This document shows, one piece after another, positions 53,587 to 64,000 of a stretch of 64,000 nt of DNA. A program made the position numbers and the translations under genes. The stretch is taken from contig NZ_CP068771.1 of the NCBI RefSeq assembly GCF_018336935.1, forward strand, positions 186,001 through 250,000, written 5' to 3'. The notes below the pieces were generated by a model that was not told where the DNA came from, searched no databases, and saw nothing but the letters and a program-made list of their open reading frames with translations. Each line of letters opens with the position of its first letter. Position 1 is the first letter of the stretch. The DNA comes from Serratia plymuthica. GTDB lineage: Bacteria; Pseudomonadota; Gammaproteobacteria; Enterobacterales; Enterobacteriaceae.

Positions 53587-55095
53587 ATGAATAAAGAGAT
53601 TCTGGCTGTTGTTGAAGCTGTTTCCAACGAAAAATCCCTTCCGCGTGAGAAGATTTTCGAAGCGTTGGAAACCGCATTAGCCACCGCAACCAAGAAAAAA
53701 TACGAGCAGGAAATCGAGGTTCGCGTCAGCATTGACCGCAAAACCGGCGATTTCGATACCTTCCGTCGTTGGGTCGCCGTAGATGAAGTGACTCAACCAA
53801 CGCGTGAAATCACGCTGGAAGCCGCTCAGTACGAAGAGCCTGGCATCGAATTGGGCGGGTACATCGAAGATCAGATCGAATCTGTGACCTTTGACCGCAT
53901 CACCACCCAAACCGCGAAACAGGTTATCGTACAGAAAGTACGTGAAGCCGAACGCGCCATGGTCGTCGACGCTTTCCGCCAGCACGAAGGTGAAATCGTC
54001 ACCGGCGTGGTGAAGAAAGTTAACCGTGACAGCATTGCGCTGGACCTGGGCAGCAACGCAGAAGCGGTCATCGGTCGCGAAGACATGCTGCCGCGCGAAA
54101 ACTTCCGTCCGGGCGACCGAATTCGCGGCATATTGTATGCCGTCCGTCCTGAAGCTCGTGGCGCACAGCTGTTCGTCAGCCGCTCCAGCGCTGATATGCT
54201 GAAAGAACTGTTCCGCATCGAAGTACCGGAAATCGGCGAAGAAGTGATTGAGATTAAAGCGGCAGCCCGTGATCCTGGCTCCCGTGCAAAAATTGCTGTG
54301 AAAACCAACGACAAGCGCATCGATCCGGTCGGCGCCTGCGTGGGTATGCGCGGTGCGCGCGTTCAGGCCGTTTCGAGCGAACTCGGCGGCGAACGCATCG
54401 ATATCATCCTGTGGGATGATAACCCTGCGCAGTTCGTCATCAACGCCATGGCGCCGGCAGACGTTGCCTCGATCGTGGTTGATGAAGATAATTGCACCAT
54501 GGATATCGCCGTTGAAGCCAGCAATCTGGCACAGGCGATCGGCCGTAATGGCCAAAACGTGCGTTTGGCCTCCCAATTGTTAAAACAGCATCGTGACGAT
54601 GACCGTTGGGAACTGAACGTGATGACGGCGGACGATCTGCAGGCCAAGCACCAGGCCGAAGCTCATGCCGCCATTGATACCTTCACCAAGTATCTTGATA
54701 TCGACGAAGATTTCGCCACCGTACTGGTCGAAGAAGGCTTCTCTACTCTGGAAGAGTTGGCTTATGTGCCAATCAAAGAGCTGCTGGAAATTGACGGTCT
54801 GGATGAAGATATGGTTGAAGCGTTGCGCGATCGCGCCAAAGCTGCATTGACCACGCTTGCCCTGGCCCAAGAAGAGAGCCTGGGTGACCAAAAACCTGCT
54901 GACGATTTGCTCAACCTTCCGGGTCTTGAGCGCAGCATGGCCTTTAAACTGGCCGCGCGTGGGGTTTGTACGCTGGAAGATCTTGCCGAGCAGGGTGTTG
55001 ACGATCTGGCGGATATTGAAGGGCTTAGCGATGAGCAAGCCGGCGAGCTGATTATGGCCGCACGTAATATCTGTTGGTTTGGCGACAACGCGTAA
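53587..55095 (+). CDS. nusA: Transcription termination/antitermination factor NusA
   Basis: NusA binds RNA polymerase and controls pausing, termination and antitermination. The 502 residues comprise an N-terminal polymerase-binding domain (about 1-125), S1 (about 135-200), KH1 and KH2 (about 200-350), and two acidic repeats (about 365-500). E. coli has 495; the difference is a seven-residue insertion at the KH2 loop, where LASQLSGWELNV becomes [19 protein letters not shown] (54580-54606). The frame extends six codons upstream. Autoregulated in E. coli. Confidence 0.96.
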   Translation: MNKEILAVVEAVSNEKSLPREKIFEALETALATATKKKYEQEIEVRVSIDRKTGDFDTFRRWVAVDEVTQPTREITLEAAQYEEPGIELGGYIEDQIESVTFDRITTQTAKQVIVQKVREAERAMVVDAFRQHEGEIVTGVVKKVNRDSIALDLGSNAEAVIGREDMLPRENFRPGDRIRGILYAVRPEARGAQLFVSRSSADMLKELFRIEVPEIGEEVIEIKAAARDPGSRAKIAVKTNDKRIDPVGACVGMRGARVQAVSSELGGERIDIILWDDNPAQFVINAMAPADVASIVVDEDNCTMDIAVEASNLAQAIGRNGQNVRLASQLLKQHRDDDRWELNVMTADDLQAKHQAEAHAAIDTFTKYLDIDEDFATVLVEEGFSTLEELAYVPIKELLEIDGLDEDMVEALRDRAKAALTTLALAQEESLGDQKPADDLLNLPGLERSMAFKLAARGVCTLEDLAEQGVDDLADIEGLSDEQAGELIMAARNICWFGDNA

Positions 55096-55119
55096 TAAAC
55101 TGTAGCAGGAAGGAACAGC

Positions 55120-57807
55120 ATGACGACAGATGTAACCGTAAAATCGCTGGCAGCAGAGATTCAGACTCCAGTTGATCGCCTGGTACAGCAGTTTGCTGAT
55201 GCAGGGATCAACAAGTCTGAGACAGACTCTGTGACCCAGCACGAGAAAGAAGCCTTACTGGCGCACCTTAACCGTGAACACGGTAGTGCGCCGGGTAAGC
55301 TCACGTTGCAGCGCAAAACGCGCAGCACCTTGAATATTCCGAGCACCGGCGGTAAAAGTAAATCGGTGCAAATCGAAGTCCGCAAGAAACGCACTTATGT
55401 AAATCGCGATACGCCAGAAGCCCAGCAGGCTGAAGCGGCAGAGCAGGCACAGCGTGAAGCGGAAGAGCAGGCACAGCGCGCAGCGGAAGAGCTGGCGAAA
55501 CGCGAAGCAGAAGCAAAGCGCGCAGCCGAAGACCAAGCCAAACGTGAGGCCGCGGAGATTGCTAAGCGTAATTCAGCGGAAAAAGAAAAAGTGACCAATC
55601 AACATACCGACGAAATGACCAAGCCAGCTCAGGCAGAAAAAGCACGCCGTGAAGCCGAAGCCGCAGAACTGAAACGTAAAGCGGAAGAGGAAGTGCGCCG
55701 CAAGGTTGAAGAAGACGCCAAGCGCGTAGCGGAAGAAGCGCGCCGCATGGCCGAAGAGAACGGCGAGAAGTGGGCCGAAGCTGAAGCAGCAAGCGCTGCG
55801 GTCGAAACAGCCGATTACCACGTGACCACCTCTCAGCACGCCCGTGCAGCCGAAGACGAAAACGACGCCAAAGTTGAAGGCGAGCGCCGCGCCCGCACTC
55901 GTGGCGGCAAAGCGACCAAGCAGAAGAAAGGCAACAAGCTTTCCGAGTCTAAAGCAGACCGCGAAGAAGCGCGCGCCGTTACCCGTGGCGGTAAAGGCAA
56001 GCGTAAGCCAAGTACTCTTCAGCAGGGCTTCAACAAGCCGGCTCAGGTGGTTAACCGTGACGTTGTGATCGGCGAAACCATCACCGTAGCCGAACTGGCT
56101 AACAAAATGGCGGTTAAAGGCTCTCAGGTCATCAAAGCGATGATGAAACTGGGCGCAATGGCCACCATTAACCAGGTCATCGACCAGGAAACCGCACAGC
56201 TGGTTGCCGAAGAGATGGGCCACAAAGTTATCCTGCGTCGTGAGAACGAGCTGGAAGAAGCGCTGATGAGCGACCGTGATACCGGTGCTGCCGCTGAGTC
56301 GCGTGCACCTGTCGTGACCATCATGGGCCACGTTGACCACGGTAAAACTTCTCTGCTGGACTACATCCGCTCCACCAAGGTGGCAGCAGGCGAGGCCGGT
56401 GGTATTACCCAGCATATCGGTGCTTACCACGTAGAAACCGACAACGGCATGATCACCTTCCTGGATACCCCAGGTCACGCAGCCTTTACCTCAATGCGTG
56501 CCCGTGGTGCTCAGGCGACCGACATCGTTGTTCTGGTTGTTGCTGCCGACGACGGCGTGATGCCGCAAACCATCGAAGCTATCCAGCATGCGAAAGCAGC
56601 GAAGGTGCCGTTGGTGGTTGCAGTGAACAAAATCGACAAGCCGGAAGCCGATCCGGACCGCGTTAAGCAGGAACTGTCCCAGTACGGCGTTATGCCGGAA
56701 GAGTGGGGCGGCGAAGCACAGTTCGTTCACGTATCTGCGAAAGCCGGTACCGGTATCGACGAACTGCTGAACGCTATCCTGTTGCAGGCTGAAGTTCTCG
56801 AACTGAAAGCCGTACGCAGCGGCATGGCCAGCGGCGTGGTTATCGAATCCTTCCTGGATAAAGGTCGTGGTCCGGTTGCTACCGTGCTGGTGCAGGAAGG
56901 TACGCTGAACAAAGGCGATATCGTTCTGTGTGGCTTCGAATACGGCCGCGTACGTGCGATGCGTGACGAGCTGGGTCGCGAAGTGACCTCTGCGGGTCCT
57001 TCCATTCCGGTTGAGATCCTGGGCCTGTCCAGCGTTCCTGCCGCCGGTGACGAAGCGACAGTGGTGCGTGACGAGAAGAAAGCGCGTGAAGTTGCGCTGT
57101 ACCGTCAAGGCAAGTTCCGCGAAGTCAAGCTGGCACGTCAGCAGAAATCTAAACTGGAAAACATGTTCGCTAACATGACCGACGGTGAAGTTTCTGAGCT
57201 GAACATCGTACTGAAATCTGACGTACAGGGTTCTTGTGAAGCGATTTCCGAATCACTGCAGAAACTCTCTACCGACGAAGTGAAAGTGAAGATTGTTGGC
57301 TCCGGCGTAGGGGGTATCACCGAAACCGACGCAACGCTGGCAGCGGCTTCCAACGCTATCATCCTGGGCTTCAACGTCCGTGCCGACGCTTCTGCGCGCC
57401 GCGTGATTGAAGCTGAAAGCCTGGATCTGCGTTACTACTCCGTGATCTATAACCTGATCGACGAAGTGAAGCAGGCGATGAGCGGTATGCTGGCGCCTGA
57501 ATACAAGCAGCAGATCATCGGTCTGGCCGCAGTGCGTGACGTGTTCAAATCACCGAAATTCGGCGCCATCGCAGGTTGCATGGTTACCGAAGGGACAATC
57601 AAGCGTCACAACCCAATCCGCGTTCTGCGCGACAACGTGGTTATCTATGAAGGCGAGCTGGAATCCCTGCGCCGCTTCAAAGATGACGTTAACGAAGTCC
57701 GTAACGGCATGGAATGTGGTATCGGCGTTAAGAACTACAACGACGTGCGCGTCGGCGACATGATCGAAGTGTTCGAAATCATTGAGATTCAACGCACCAT
57801 CGCTTAA
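55120..57807 (+). CDS. infB: Translation initiation factor IF-2
   Basis: IF2 is the GTPase that brings fMet-tRNA to the 30S subunit and aids subunit joining. The 895-residue product has an N-terminal IF2N domain, a long charged Ala/Glu/Lys/Arg helix (about 95-260), a second IF2N part, and the G domain with [21 protein letters not shown] and NKIDKPEAD, followed by beta domains and the fMet-binding C2 domain. A GTG at codon 158 and an ATG at codon 166 match the internal starts of the shorter E. coli forms IF2-2 and IF2-3. Confidence 0.98.
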   Translation: MTTDVTVKSLAAEIQTPVDRLVQQFADAGINKSETDSVTQHEKEALLAHLNREHGSAPGKLTLQRKTRSTLNIPSTGGKSKSVQIEVRKKRTYVNRDTPEAQQAEAAEQAQREAEEQAQRAAEELAKREAEAKRAAEDQAKREAAEIAKRNSAEKEKVTNQHTDEMTKPAQAEKARREAEAAELKRKAEEEVRRKVEEDAKRVAEEARRMAEENGEKWAEAEAASAAVETADYHVTTSQHARAAEDENDAKVEGERRARTRGGKATKQKKGNKLSESKADREEARAVTRGGKGKRKPSTLQQGFNKPAQVVNRDVVIGETITVAELANKMAVKGSQVIKAMMKLGAMATINQVIDQETAQLVAEEMGHKVILRRENELEEALMSDRDTGAAAESRAPVVTIMGHVDHGKTSLLDYIRSTKVAAGEAGGITQHIGAYHVETDNGMITFLDTPGHAAFTSMRARGAQATDIVVLVVAADDGVMPQTIEAIQHAKAAKVPLVVAVNKIDKPEADPDRVKQELSQYGVMPEEWGGEAQFVHVSAKAGTGIDELLNAILLQAEVLELKAVRSGMASGVVIESFLDKGRGPVATVLVQEGTLNKGDIVLCGFEYGRVRAMRDELGREVTSAGPSIPVEILGLSSVPAAGDEATVVRDEKKAREVALYRQGKFREVKLARQQKSKLENMFANMTDGEVSELNIVLKSDVQGSCEAISESLQKLSTDEVKVKIVGSGVGGITETDATLAAASNAIILGFNVRADASARRVIEAESLDLRYYSVIYNLIDEVKQAMSGMLAPEYKQQIIGLAAVRDVFKSPKFGAIAGCMVTEGTIKRHNPIRVLRDNVVIYEGELESLRRFKDDVNEVRNGMECGIGVKNYNDVRVGDMIEVFEIIEIQRTIA
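55591..55617 (+). promoter_or_regulatory. Internal translation starts of IF2-2 and IF2-3
   Basis: The in-frame GTG at 55591 (codon 158) and ATG at 55615 (codon 166) match the places where E. coli infB makes its shorter products. A purine-rich stretch (GGAAAAAGAAAAA) precedes the GTG; it is a poor ribosome-binding site. Confidence 0.6.
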
Positions 57808-57875
57808 CGCTTGCACATCTGCTTAAGTCTGTTCCGGGGGGCCTTGTGCCCCCCGATTTGTCTGGAGAATCCATA

Positions 57876-58286
57876 ATGGCAAAAGAATTCAGCCGCGGTC
57901 AGCGCGTGGCACAAGAGATGCAAAAAGAGATTGCGATCATTCTGCAGCGTGAAGTCAAAGACCCGCGTATCGGCATGGCTACCGTTTCCGGTGTAGAAGT
58001 TTCTCGTGATTTGGCCTATGCCAAGGTTTACGTCACCTTCCTGAACGTGTTGACCGAAAACGCCGATCCGGATCTGGTGCCTAAAGGCATTAAAGCTCTG
58101 GAAGACGCTTCCGGCTACATCCGCACGCTGCTGGGTAAAGCCATGCGCCTGCGCGTGGTGCCTGAGCTGACCTTCGCGTACGACAACTCACTGGTGGAAG
58201 GCATGCGCATGTCCAACCTGGTGACCAACGTCGTGAAGAATGACGCCGAACGCCGTTCCGCATCAGGCGATGACGAGGAGGCTTAA
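57876..58286 (+). CDS. rbfA: Ribosome-binding factor A
   Basis: RbfA is a cold-shock 30S maturation factor with a type II KH-like fold. The 136-residue product has [28 protein letters not shown] at the start and the AxG-kink region [16 protein letters not shown]. The start at 57876 follows CTGGAG; the frame extends ten codons upstream. Its stop overlaps the truB start by one base. Confidence 0.97.
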   Translation: MAKEFSRGQRVAQEMQKEIAIILQREVKDPRIGMATVSGVEVSRDLAYAKVYVTFLNVLTENADPDLVPKGIKALEDASGYIRTLLGKAMRLRVVPELTFAYDNSLVEGMRMSNLVTNVVKNDAERRSASGDDEEA

Positions 58287-59230
58287 TGAGTCGCCCTCGT
58301 CGCCGCGGCCGTGATATTCACGGCGTACTGTTGCTGGACAAACCGCAGGGCCTGTCGTCCAACGACGCTCTGCAAAAAGTGAAACGCCTTTATAACGCCA
58401 ATCGCGCGGGCCACACCGGCGCGCTCGATCCGCTGGCGACAGGCATGCTGCCGATTTGCCTGGGCGAGGCGACCAAGTTCTCGCAATTCCTGCTCGATTC
58501 CGATAAACGCTATCGTGTCATTGCCAGGCTGGGTCAGCGCACCGACACCTCGGATGCGGACGGCCAGATTGTGCAAGAGCGCCCGGTGAATTTCACCCAG
58601 GCGCAACTCGATGCGGCGCTGGACAGTTTCCGCGGCGATATCAAGCAGGTGCCGTCGATGTACTCGGCACTGAAATATCAGGGCAAGAAACTCTACGAGT
58701 ATGCGCGCCAGGGTATCGAAGTACCGCGCGAAGCGCGCAGCATCACGGTGTATGAACTGCAGTTTATTCGCTGGGAAGGCGATGAGCTGGAGTTGGAAAT
58801 TCACTGTTCGAAAGGCACCTACATCCGCACCATCACCGATGATCTCGGCGAATTGCTGGGCTGCGGCGCGCACGTGATCTATCTGCGTCGCCTGCAGGTA
58901 GCGACCTATCCGATCGAACGCATGGTCACGCTTGAGCAGTTGAATGCGCTGCTGGAGCAGGCCCAGGCACAGGACATCGCGCCTGGCGAGTTGCTCGATC
59001 CGTTGCTGATGCCGATGGACAGCCCGGTAGAAAACTACCCGGAAGTGAATTTGCTGCCGGTCGTTGCGGGTTACGTCAAGCAGGGGCAGCCGGTACAGGT
59101 TGCCGGCGCGCCGGCCTCGGGCATGGTGCGAATGACCGAAGGTGAAGAGCGTAAATTTATCGGCGTCGGCGACATTGCCGATGACGGTCGCGTAGCGCCG
59201 CGCCGCCTGGTAGTCGAACATTTCGACTGA
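58286..59230 (+). CDS. truB: tRNA pseudouridine-55 synthase TruB
   Basis: TruB isomerises U55 in the T-loop of tRNAs. The 314 residues have the catalytic Asp48 in [35 protein letters not shown], and the C-terminal PUA domain (about 245-314). It overlaps rbfA at TAATG and precedes rpsO. Confidence 0.97.
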   Translation: MSRPRRRGRDIHGVLLLDKPQGLSSNDALQKVKRLYNANRAGHTGALDPLATGMLPICLGEATKFSQFLLDSDKRYRVIARLGQRTDTSDADGQIVQERPVNFTQAQLDAALDSFRGDIKQVPSMYSALKYQGKKLYEYARQGIEVPREARSITVYELQFIRWEGDELELEIHCSKGTYIRTITDDLGELLGCGAHVIYLRRLQVATYPIERMVTLEQLNALLEQAQAQDIAPGELLDPLLMPMDSPVENYPEVNLLPVVAGYVKQGQPVQVAGAPASGMVRMTEGEERKFIGVGDIADDGRVAPRRLVVEHFD

Positions 59231-59280
59231 GGGTGGAAACGCACTGCCTTGCGATCGCACTGCGCACATCCCCAACACCC

Positions 59281-59305
59281 CTGTAGCTTGAAGGATGACG
59301 GGGAT
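59281..59305 (+). repeat. Remnant of the dispersed palindromic repeat
   Basis: CTGTAGCTTGAAGGATGACG plus GGGAT is the reverse complement of the left end of the full-length element (ACCCGTCATACTTGAAAC at 18990). Only this end is present. Confidence 0.55.
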
Positions 59306-59316
59306 AAGAGTAGAAT
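59288..59316 (+). promoter_or_regulatory. Sigma-70 promoter of rpsO
   Basis: TTGAAG (59288-59293) and TAGAAT (59311-59316) are 17 bases apart. The -35 element lies inside the repeat remnant at 59281-59305. Confidence 0.7.
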
Positions 59317-59391
59317 GGCGCAGCTTATGCATTGGGTTGCTGAATTAGAGATCGGCGCCTGTATTTATTATCTATAATCTGGAGTATGACA

Positions 59392-59661
59392 ATGTCTCTA
59401 AGTGTTGAAGCTAAAGCTCAAATCGTAGCTGATTTTGGTCGTGGTACTAACGACAGCGGTTCTACCGAAGTTCAGGTTGCCCTGTTGACTGCGCAGATCA
59501 ACCATCTGCAAGGCCACTTCTCAGAACACAAAAAAGATCACCACAGCCGTCGTGGTCTGCTGCGTATGGTTTCTCAGCGTCGTAAGCTGCTGGATTACCT
59601 GAAGCGTAAAGATGTAGCACGTTACACCAGCCTGATCGAGCGTCTGGGTCTGCGTCGCTAA
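59392..59661 (+). CDS. rpsO: 30S ribosomal protein uS15
   Basis: uS15 binds the central domain of 16S rRNA and represses its own mRNA. The 89-residue product starts [18 protein letters not shown] and contains [20 protein letters not shown] and [22 protein letters not shown]. Of the two nearby ATG codons the second (59392) gives the family start. A terminator follows, before pnp. Confidence 0.98.
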   Translation: MSLSVEAKAQIVADFGRGTNDSGSTEVQVALLTAQINHLQGHFSEHKKDHHSRRGLLRMVSQRRKLLDYLKRKDVARYTSLIERLGLRR

Positions 59662-59679
59662 TCTAGCAAGTTTCAGCGG

Positions 59680-59710
59680 AAAGGGGCCTATTTTGGCCCC
59701 TTTCTTCTAG
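59680..59710 (+). terminator. Terminator after rpsO
   Basis: AAAGGGGCC-TATTTT-GGCCCCTTT, then CTTCT. Read-through feeds pnp, as in E. coli. Confidence 0.82.
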
Positions 59711-59779
59711 GAAGCATAAGCAAATCAGGTTAATGTATTACTGATGTTTCCAAACAGGTTCTTCCGTTACAGAGGTTCG

Positions 59780-59835
59780 CGCGGCTAATGAGAGGCTTTG
59801 TCTCAGGCTTGAGATAAGGATTGTCATTAGTCGCG
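59780..59835 (+). promoter_or_regulatory. RNase III processing stem in the pnp leader
   Basis: CGCGGCTAATGA (59780-59791) pairs with TCATTAGTCGCG (59824-59835) over 12 bases with one G-U pair. In E. coli a similar stem is cut by RNase III and then lets PNPase repress its own synthesis. Confidence 0.8.
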
Positions 59836-59917
59836 AGGATGTAGTGAGAAGGCAAATCGAGTCACTGGCGTGTTGAGTCGTCAATACGATTGCGCGCCGT
59901 TAATCAAGGATATAATT

Positions 59918-62041
59918 TTGCTGACACCGATCATTCGCAAATTCCAGTATGGCCAGCATACCGTCACCATCGAGACCGGTATGATGGCTCGTCAGGCCAC
60001 CGCCGCCGTTATGGTGAGCATGGATGACACCGCAGTATTCGTTACCGTCGTTGGCCAGAAAAAAGCCAAACCAGGCCAAAGCTTCTTCCCACTGACCGTT
60101 AACTACCAGGAGCGTACTTACGCTGCTGGTCGTATCCCGGGCAGCTTCTTCCGTCGTGAAGGCCGTCCGAGCGAAGGCGAAACCCTGACCTCACGCCTGA
60201 TTGACCGTCCGATCCGTCCACTGTTCCCGGACAGCTTCCTGAATGAAGTTCAGGTGATCGCGACCGTAGTTTCCGTTAACCCGCAGGTAAACCCGGACAT
60301 CGTTGCGATGATCGGCGCTTCTGCTGCCCTGAGCCTGTCCGGTATTCCGTTCAACGGCCCAATCGGCGCTGCACGCGTGGGTTACATCAACAATCAGTAC
60401 GTGCTGAACCCAACCACCGACGAGCTGAAAGAAAGCAGCCTGGACTTGGTGGTTGCCGGTACCGCTGGCGCAGTGCTGATGGTTGAATCCGAAGCTGACG
60501 TTCTGAGCGAAGATCAGATGCTGGGCGCGGTGGTCTTTGGCCACGAGCAACAGCAGATCGTTATCGAAAACATCAACTCCCTGGTTGCCGAAGCCGGCAA
60601 GCCTAAGTGGGACTGGCAGGCGCCTGCAGTCAACGAAGCGCTGCACGCGCGCGTTGCAGAACTGGCGGAAAGCCGTCTGGGCGACGCTTATCACATCACC
60701 GAAAAACAAGAGCGTTACGCTCAGGTAGATGCGATCAAGAGCAGCGTAATTGAAACTCTGCTGGCACAGGACGAAACCCTGGACGCGTCTGAAATTCAGG
60801 ACATCCTGGGCAGCGTTGAGAAAAACGTTGTACGTAGCCGCGTGCTGCGTGGCGAGCCGCGTATCGACGGCCGCGAAAAAGACATGATCCGTGGCCTGGA
60901 CGTGCGCACCGGCGTGCTGCCGCGTACCCACGGTTCCGCACTGTTCACCCGTGGCGAGACTCAGGCTCTGGTTACCGCAACGCTGGGCACCGCTCGCGAC
61001 GCGCAGAATCTGGACGAGCTGATGGGCGAGAAGACCGACAGCTTCCTGTTCCACTATAACTTCCCTCCGTACTCCGTAGGTGAGACAGGTATGGTGGGTT
61101 CGCCTAAACGTCGTGAAATTGGTCACGGTCGCCTGGCGAAACGCGGCGTATTGGCTATGATGCCTAAACCAGAAGATTTCCCGTACACGGTGCGTGTGGT
61201 TTCTGAAATCACCGAATCCAACGGTTCTTCTTCAATGGCTTCTGTCTGTGGTGCCTCTCTGGCGCTGATGGACGCAGGCGTGCCAATCAAGGCAGCCGTT
61301 GCGGGTATCGCAATGGGCCTGGTTAAAGAACAAGATAACTTTGTCGTTCTGTCCGACATTCTGGGTGACGAAGATCACCTGGGCGACATGGACTTCAAAG
61401 TAGCAGGTAGCCGTGACGGTATTACCGCGCTGCAGATGGACATTAAAATTGAAGGCATCACCCGCGAAATCATGCAGGTGGCACTGAACCAGGCCAAGGG
61501 CGCGCGTCTGCACATCTTGGGCGTAATGGAACAGGCTATCAGCACCCCGCGTGGCGATATCTCTCAGTTCGCACCGCGTATCCACACAATCCGAATCAAC
61601 CCGGACAAGATCAAAGACGTGATCGGTAAAGGCGGCTCTGTCATCCGTGCGCTGACTGAAGAAACCGGTACTACCATCGAAATCGAAGATGATGGTACGG
61701 TTAAAATTGCTGCTACCGACGGTGAGAAAGCCAAGTTCGCTATCCGCCGCATCGAAGAGATCACCGCAGAGATCGAAGTGGGCCGTATTTACCAGGGTAA
61801 AGTTACCCGTATCGTTGATTTCGGCGCATTCGTGGCGATCGGCGGCGGTAAAGAAGGTCTGGTGCACATCTCTCAAATCGCTGACAAGCGCGTTGAGAAA
61901 GTGACCGACTACCTGCAAATGGGTCAGGAAGTACCGGTTAAGGTACTGGAAGTTGACCGTCAGGGCCGTGTGCGTCTGAGCATCAAAGAAGCGACAGCGC
62001 CAGAAGCAGACTCGTCTGCACCTGCGCCTGAAGCAGAATAA
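59918..62041 (+). CDS. pnp: Polynucleotide phosphorylase
   Basis: PNPase degrades RNA 3' to 5' with phosphate and is a core of the degradosome. The 707-residue product has two RNase PH domains (the first from about 10, with [12 protein letters not shown]; the second from about 315, with [16 protein letters not shown]), a KH domain ([17 protein letters not shown], about 555-610) and an S1 domain (about 620-690, [18 protein letters not shown]). The start is TTG at 59918, behind AAGGA, as in E. coli. An upstream frame has no similarity. Confidence 0.97.
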   Translation: MLTPIIRKFQYGQHTVTIETGMMARQATAAVMVSMDDTAVFVTVVGQKKAKPGQSFFPLTVNYQERTYAAGRIPGSFFRREGRPSEGETLTSRLIDRPIRPLFPDSFLNEVQVIATVVSVNPQVNPDIVAMIGASAALSLSGIPFNGPIGAARVGYINNQYVLNPTTDELKESSLDLVVAGTAGAVLMVESEADVLSEDQMLGAVVFGHEQQQIVIENINSLVAEAGKPKWDWQAPAVNEALHARVAELAESRLGDAYHITEKQERYAQVDAIKSSVIETLLAQDETLDASEIQDILGSVEKNVVRSRVLRGEPRIDGREKDMIRGLDVRTGVLPRTHGSALFTRGETQALVTATLGTARDAQNLDELMGEKTDSFLFHYNFPPYSVGETGMVGSPKRREIGHGRLAKRGVLAMMPKPEDFPYTVRVVSEITESNGSSSMASVCGASLALMDAGVPIKAAVAGIAMGLVKEQDNFVVLSDILGDEDHLGDMDFKVAGSRDGITALQMDIKIEGITREIMQVALNQAKGARLHILGVMEQAISTPRGDISQFAPRIHTIRINPDKIKDVIGKGGSVIRALTEETGTTIEIEDDGTVKIAATDGEKAKFAIRRIEEITAEIEVGRIYQGKVTRIVDFGAFVAIGGGKEGLVHISQIADKRVEKVTDYLQMGQEVPVKVLEVDRQGRVRLSIKEATAPEADSSAPAPEAE

Positions 62042-62057
62042 CTGTATAGATAGATTT

Positions 62058-62087
62058 ACAGCTCCCCGCCATGGGGTTGGGAGCTGT
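62058..62087 (+). terminator. Hairpin after pnp
   Basis: ACAGCTCCC and GGGAGCTGT pair across a loop of 12 bases; no T-tract follows, so it may act as a 3' stabiliser or a weak terminator before nlpI. Confidence 0.5.
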
Positions 62088-62169
62088 TCGTATCGCGCGG
62101 GTAGGATGCCTGCGTATTAGCAAACGGATGACAGGACGTTCATCCAATGTTTGTCTTCGGGAGTGGGAA

Positions 62170-63054
62170 ATGAAGCCTTTCTTGCGCTGGTGTTACGTTG
62201 CGACAGCACTCATGCTGGCAGGATGCAGCAACCATGATTGGCGTAAAGACGAAGTTTTGGCGATCCCGTTGCAGCCAACGCTGCAGCAGGAAGTGATCCT
62301 GGCGCGCATGGAACAAATACTTGCCAGCCGGGCACTGACGGACGATGAGCGTGCGCAGCTTTTATATGAGCGCGGTGTGCTGTATGATAGCCTCGGGCTA
62401 CGTGCACTGGCGCGCAATGATTTCTCGCAAGCGCTGGCGATACGTCCTGATATGCCGGAAGTTTTCAACTACCTGGGCATTTACTTAACGCAGGCAGGCA
62501 ATTTTGATGCTGCCTATGAAGCGTTTGATTCTGTACTAGAGCTTGATCCAACTTACAATTACGCGCGTTTAAACCGGGGCATCGCACTGTATTATGGCGG
62601 CCGCTTCCCGTTGGCGCAGGATGATCTGCAGGCGTTTTATCAAGACGACCCAAACGATCCCTTCCGTTCGTTGTGGCTGTATCTTGTGGAAAGAGAAATC
62701 GATCCCAAGAAGGCTGACGTAGCGCTCCAGCAGCGTTATGACAAAGCGAACCGAGGGCAATGGGGATGGAATATTGTCGAATTCTACCTGGGCAACATCA
62801 GCGAAAAAACGCTGATGGAAAGGCTCAAGGCAGAGGCAACGGATAACACTTCGCTCGCTGAGCATCTCAGTGAAACTGACTTCTATTTGGGTAAACACTA
62901 CCTGAGTCTGGGGGACAAGGACACCGCTTCGGCGCTGTTCAAACTGACGGTTGCTAACAACGTTCATAATTTCGTTGAGCACCGCTATGCATTGTTGGAA
63001 TTGGCGCTGTTGGGCCAAGAACAAGACGACCTATCGGAATCGGACCAGCAATAG
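62170..63054 (+). CDS. nlpI: Lipoprotein NlpI, TPR adaptor
   Basis: NlpI is an outer-membrane lipoprotein with tetratricopeptide repeats that joins the protease Prc to MepS and scaffolds murein hydrolases. The 294 residues have the lipobox LMLAGC (Cys19) and TPR units from about 60 to 200 ([25 protein letters not shown] is one). Sequence and length match E. coli. The start is at 62170 behind GGGAGTGGG; the frame is open 33 codons upstream. Confidence 0.96.
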   Translation: MKPFLRWCYVATALMLAGCSNHDWRKDEVLAIPLQPTLQQEVILARMEQILASRALTDDERAQLLYERGVLYDSLGLRALARNDFSQALAIRPDMPEVFNYLGIYLTQAGNFDAAYEAFDSVLELDPTYNYARLNRGIALYYGGRFPLAQDDLQAFYQDDPNDPFRSLWLYLVEREIDPKKADVALQQRYDKANRGQWGWNIVEFYLGNISEKTLMERLKAEATDNTSLAEHLSETDFYLGKHYLSLGDKDTASALFKLTVANNVHNFVEHRYALLELALLGQEQDDLSESDQQ

Positions 63055-63295
63055 CTGACGAACACCTCTACCCAAAAGATTTCAAGTTGCGGCAAGGCGG
63101 CAATCGAACGAATCCCTGGGAGCTTAGTTCACTAAGTGACGAGGGTGAGGGAGAGCAGCCAACACAGCGGCGGCTTGGAAGATGAAGGGTAATCAGCCTG
63201 ATTAACATTGGTTTTATAGCCAAAGTTATCGCCTTAACGGGCGAGGGCTTCTTTGTTCGTTTTATAATCTAATTTGAGCCGGTTCACACTTTTCA
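63055..63295. other. Intergenic region between nlpI and yrbN-deaD
   Basis: This region holds the second copy of the dispersed repeat (63069-63192) and then an AT-rich leader leading to yrbN. E. coli deaD has a long cold-responsive leader; no specific structure was verified here. Confidence 0.5.
63069..63192 (-). repeat. Dispersed palindromic repeat, copy 2
   Basis: In reverse complement this aligns with copy 1 at 18988-19112 over about 124 bases, with scattered differences. The ends TACCC (63069-63073) and GGGTA (63187-63191) are inverted. It lies 15 bases behind the nlpI stop. Confidence 0.8.
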
Positions 63296-63376
63296 ATGAA
63301 AATGACTGAAAATTTTCTCGACGAGTTATGTAGACTGGCTGCCATTATTAATGAGGCACGTGTACATGACTACTGA
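63296..63376 (+). CDS. yrbN: YrbN small leader protein
   Basis: A 26-residue open frame reads [20 protein letters not shown] followed by six more residues (ARVHDY), the same as the small E. coli protein YrbN as I recall it. It lies directly before deaD and its end overlaps the deaD start by 11 bases, so translation of the two should be coupled. Function is unknown; it may be a leader peptide of deaD. Confidence 0.8.
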   Translation: MKMTENFLDELCRLAAIINEARVHDY

Positions 63377-64000
63377 GCTTGAAACCTCTTTTGCTGACCT
63401 GGGGCTGTCTGCTCCTATCATTTCTGCCCTGACCGATCTGGGCTACGAAAAACCGTCACCGATCCAGGCTGAGTGTATTCCTCACCTGTTGAACGGCCGT
63501 GATGTGCTGGGCATGGCGCAGACCGGTAGCGGTAAAACTGCAGCGTTCTCGCTGCCACTGCTGCACAACCTTGACGCTTCCCTGAAGGCACCACAGATTC
63601 TGGTGCTGGCACCGACCCGCGAACTGGCGGTTCAGGTTGCTGAAGCGATGACTGATTTCTCTAAACATATGACTGGCGTTAACGTTGTTGCCCTGTACGG
63701 CGGCCAACGTTACGACGTGCAGCTGCGCGCCTTGCGTCAGGGCCCACAAATCGTAGTGGGTACCCCAGGCCGCCTGCTGGACCACCTGAAACGCGGCACG
63801 CTGAACCTCTCTAACCTGAGCGGTCTGGTGCTGGATGAAGCCGACGAAATGCTGCGCATGGGCTTTATCGAAGACGTAGAAACCATCATGGCGGAGATCC
63901 CGGCTGAACATCAGACCGCGTTGTTCTCTGCAACCATGCCGGAAGCGATCCGTCGCATTACCCGTCGCTTCATGAAAGATCCGCAGGAAGTGCGCATTCA
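63366..64000 (+). CDS. deaD: DEAD-box RNA helicase DeaD (CsdA), N-terminal part
   Basis: DeaD unwinds RNA in cold-shock 50S assembly and mRNA decay. The gene runs off the window end; 211 codons are visible. The Q motif ([26 protein letters not shown]), Walker [36 protein letters not shown] and DEAD box [13 protein letters not shown] are present, followed by [11 protein letters not shown] (motif III). The start is the ATG at 63366, within yrbN. Confidence 0.97.
   Translation, partial: MTTELETSFADLGLSAPIISALTDLGYEKPSPIQAECIPHLLNGRDVLGMAQTGSGKTAAFSLPLLHNLDASLKAPQILVLAPTRELAVQVAEAMTDFSKHMTGVNVVALYGGQRYDVQLRALRQGPQIVVGTPGRLLDHLKRGTLNLSNLSGLVLDEADEMLRMGFIEDVETIMAEIPAEHQTALFSATMPEAIRRITRRFMKDPQEVRI

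Noticed and set aside
55420..55760. Repetitive Glu/Ala/Lys/Arg codons in infB
   Set aside because: This is the normal charged helix of enterobacterial IF2.

Overview
The window reads as a stretch of conserved chromosome from a member of the Enterobacterales, most likely Serratia or a close relative in the Yersiniaceae. This is inferred from three things: nearly every protein resembles its E. coli counterpart along its whole length, the gene order follows E. coli in long blocks, and the differences include pmrAB between obgE and dacB and Serratia/Yersinia-type dispersed palindromic repeats. I see no prophage, insertion sequence, transposase gene, CRISPR array, integron or toxin-antitoxin pair. 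Apart from a few accessory insertions this is core genome, and I do not find a wholly new system.

Layout. (1) 1-34500 matches the E. coli hflX-to-mpl region: hflX (partial)-hflK-hflC-yjeT-purA, nsrR-rnr-rlmB, aidB-yjfL, three BhsA-family genes around the esterase yjfP, the ribosomal operon rpsF-priB-rpsR-rplI, a YeaO-like DUF488 gene, opapA (ytfB), fklB, cpdB, cysQ, ytfJKL, msrA, tamA-tamB-ytfP, ppa, a chemoreceptor with a sigma-28 promoter, fbp and mpl. (2) 34600-37700 is a separate E. coli neighbourhood: two tandem YhcN-like genes, argR and mdh. (3) 37679-64000 follows the E. coli ispB-to-deaD region: sfsB and a YfeC-like gene (both Mu-phage-type DNA-binding proteins), ispB facing rplU-rpmA-yhbE-obgE, then dacB-pmrA-pmrB, greA, yhbY facing rlmE-ftsH, folP-glmM-secG, tRNA-Leu(GAG), initiator tRNA-Met, rimP-nusA-infB-rbfA-truB-rpsO-pnp, nlpI, the small yrbN and the start of deaD.

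How the genes work together. The right half is a gene-expression block: ribosomal proteins (bS21, bL27, uS15), ribosome assembly factors (ObgE, RbfA, RimP, RlmE, YhbY), translation initiation (IF2, tRNA-fMet), transcription elongation (NusA, GreA) and RNA decay (PNPase, DeaD). The left half mixes RNA decay (RNase R), membrane proteolysis control (HflKC), outer-membrane assembly (TamAB), phosphate and sulfur housekeeping (CpdB, CysQ, Ppa), stress proteins (AidB, NsrR, MsrA, BhsA family) and sugar or cell-wall metabolism (Fbp, Mpl). Readable regulation includes a PurR box before purA, paired ARG boxes before argR, CRP-like sites before a yhcN paralogue and mdh, a GraL-type attenuator before greA, an RNase III stem before pnp, and terminator-like elements between metY and rimP.

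Points most worth a second look: the divergent sfsB/yfeC-like pair with clustered inverted repeats between them; a seven-residue insertion in the KH2 domain of NusA; dispersed repeats, one remnant of which overlaps the rpsO promoter; a structured 3' UTR behind a yhcN paralogue; and two junctions where segments distant in E. coli are joined.
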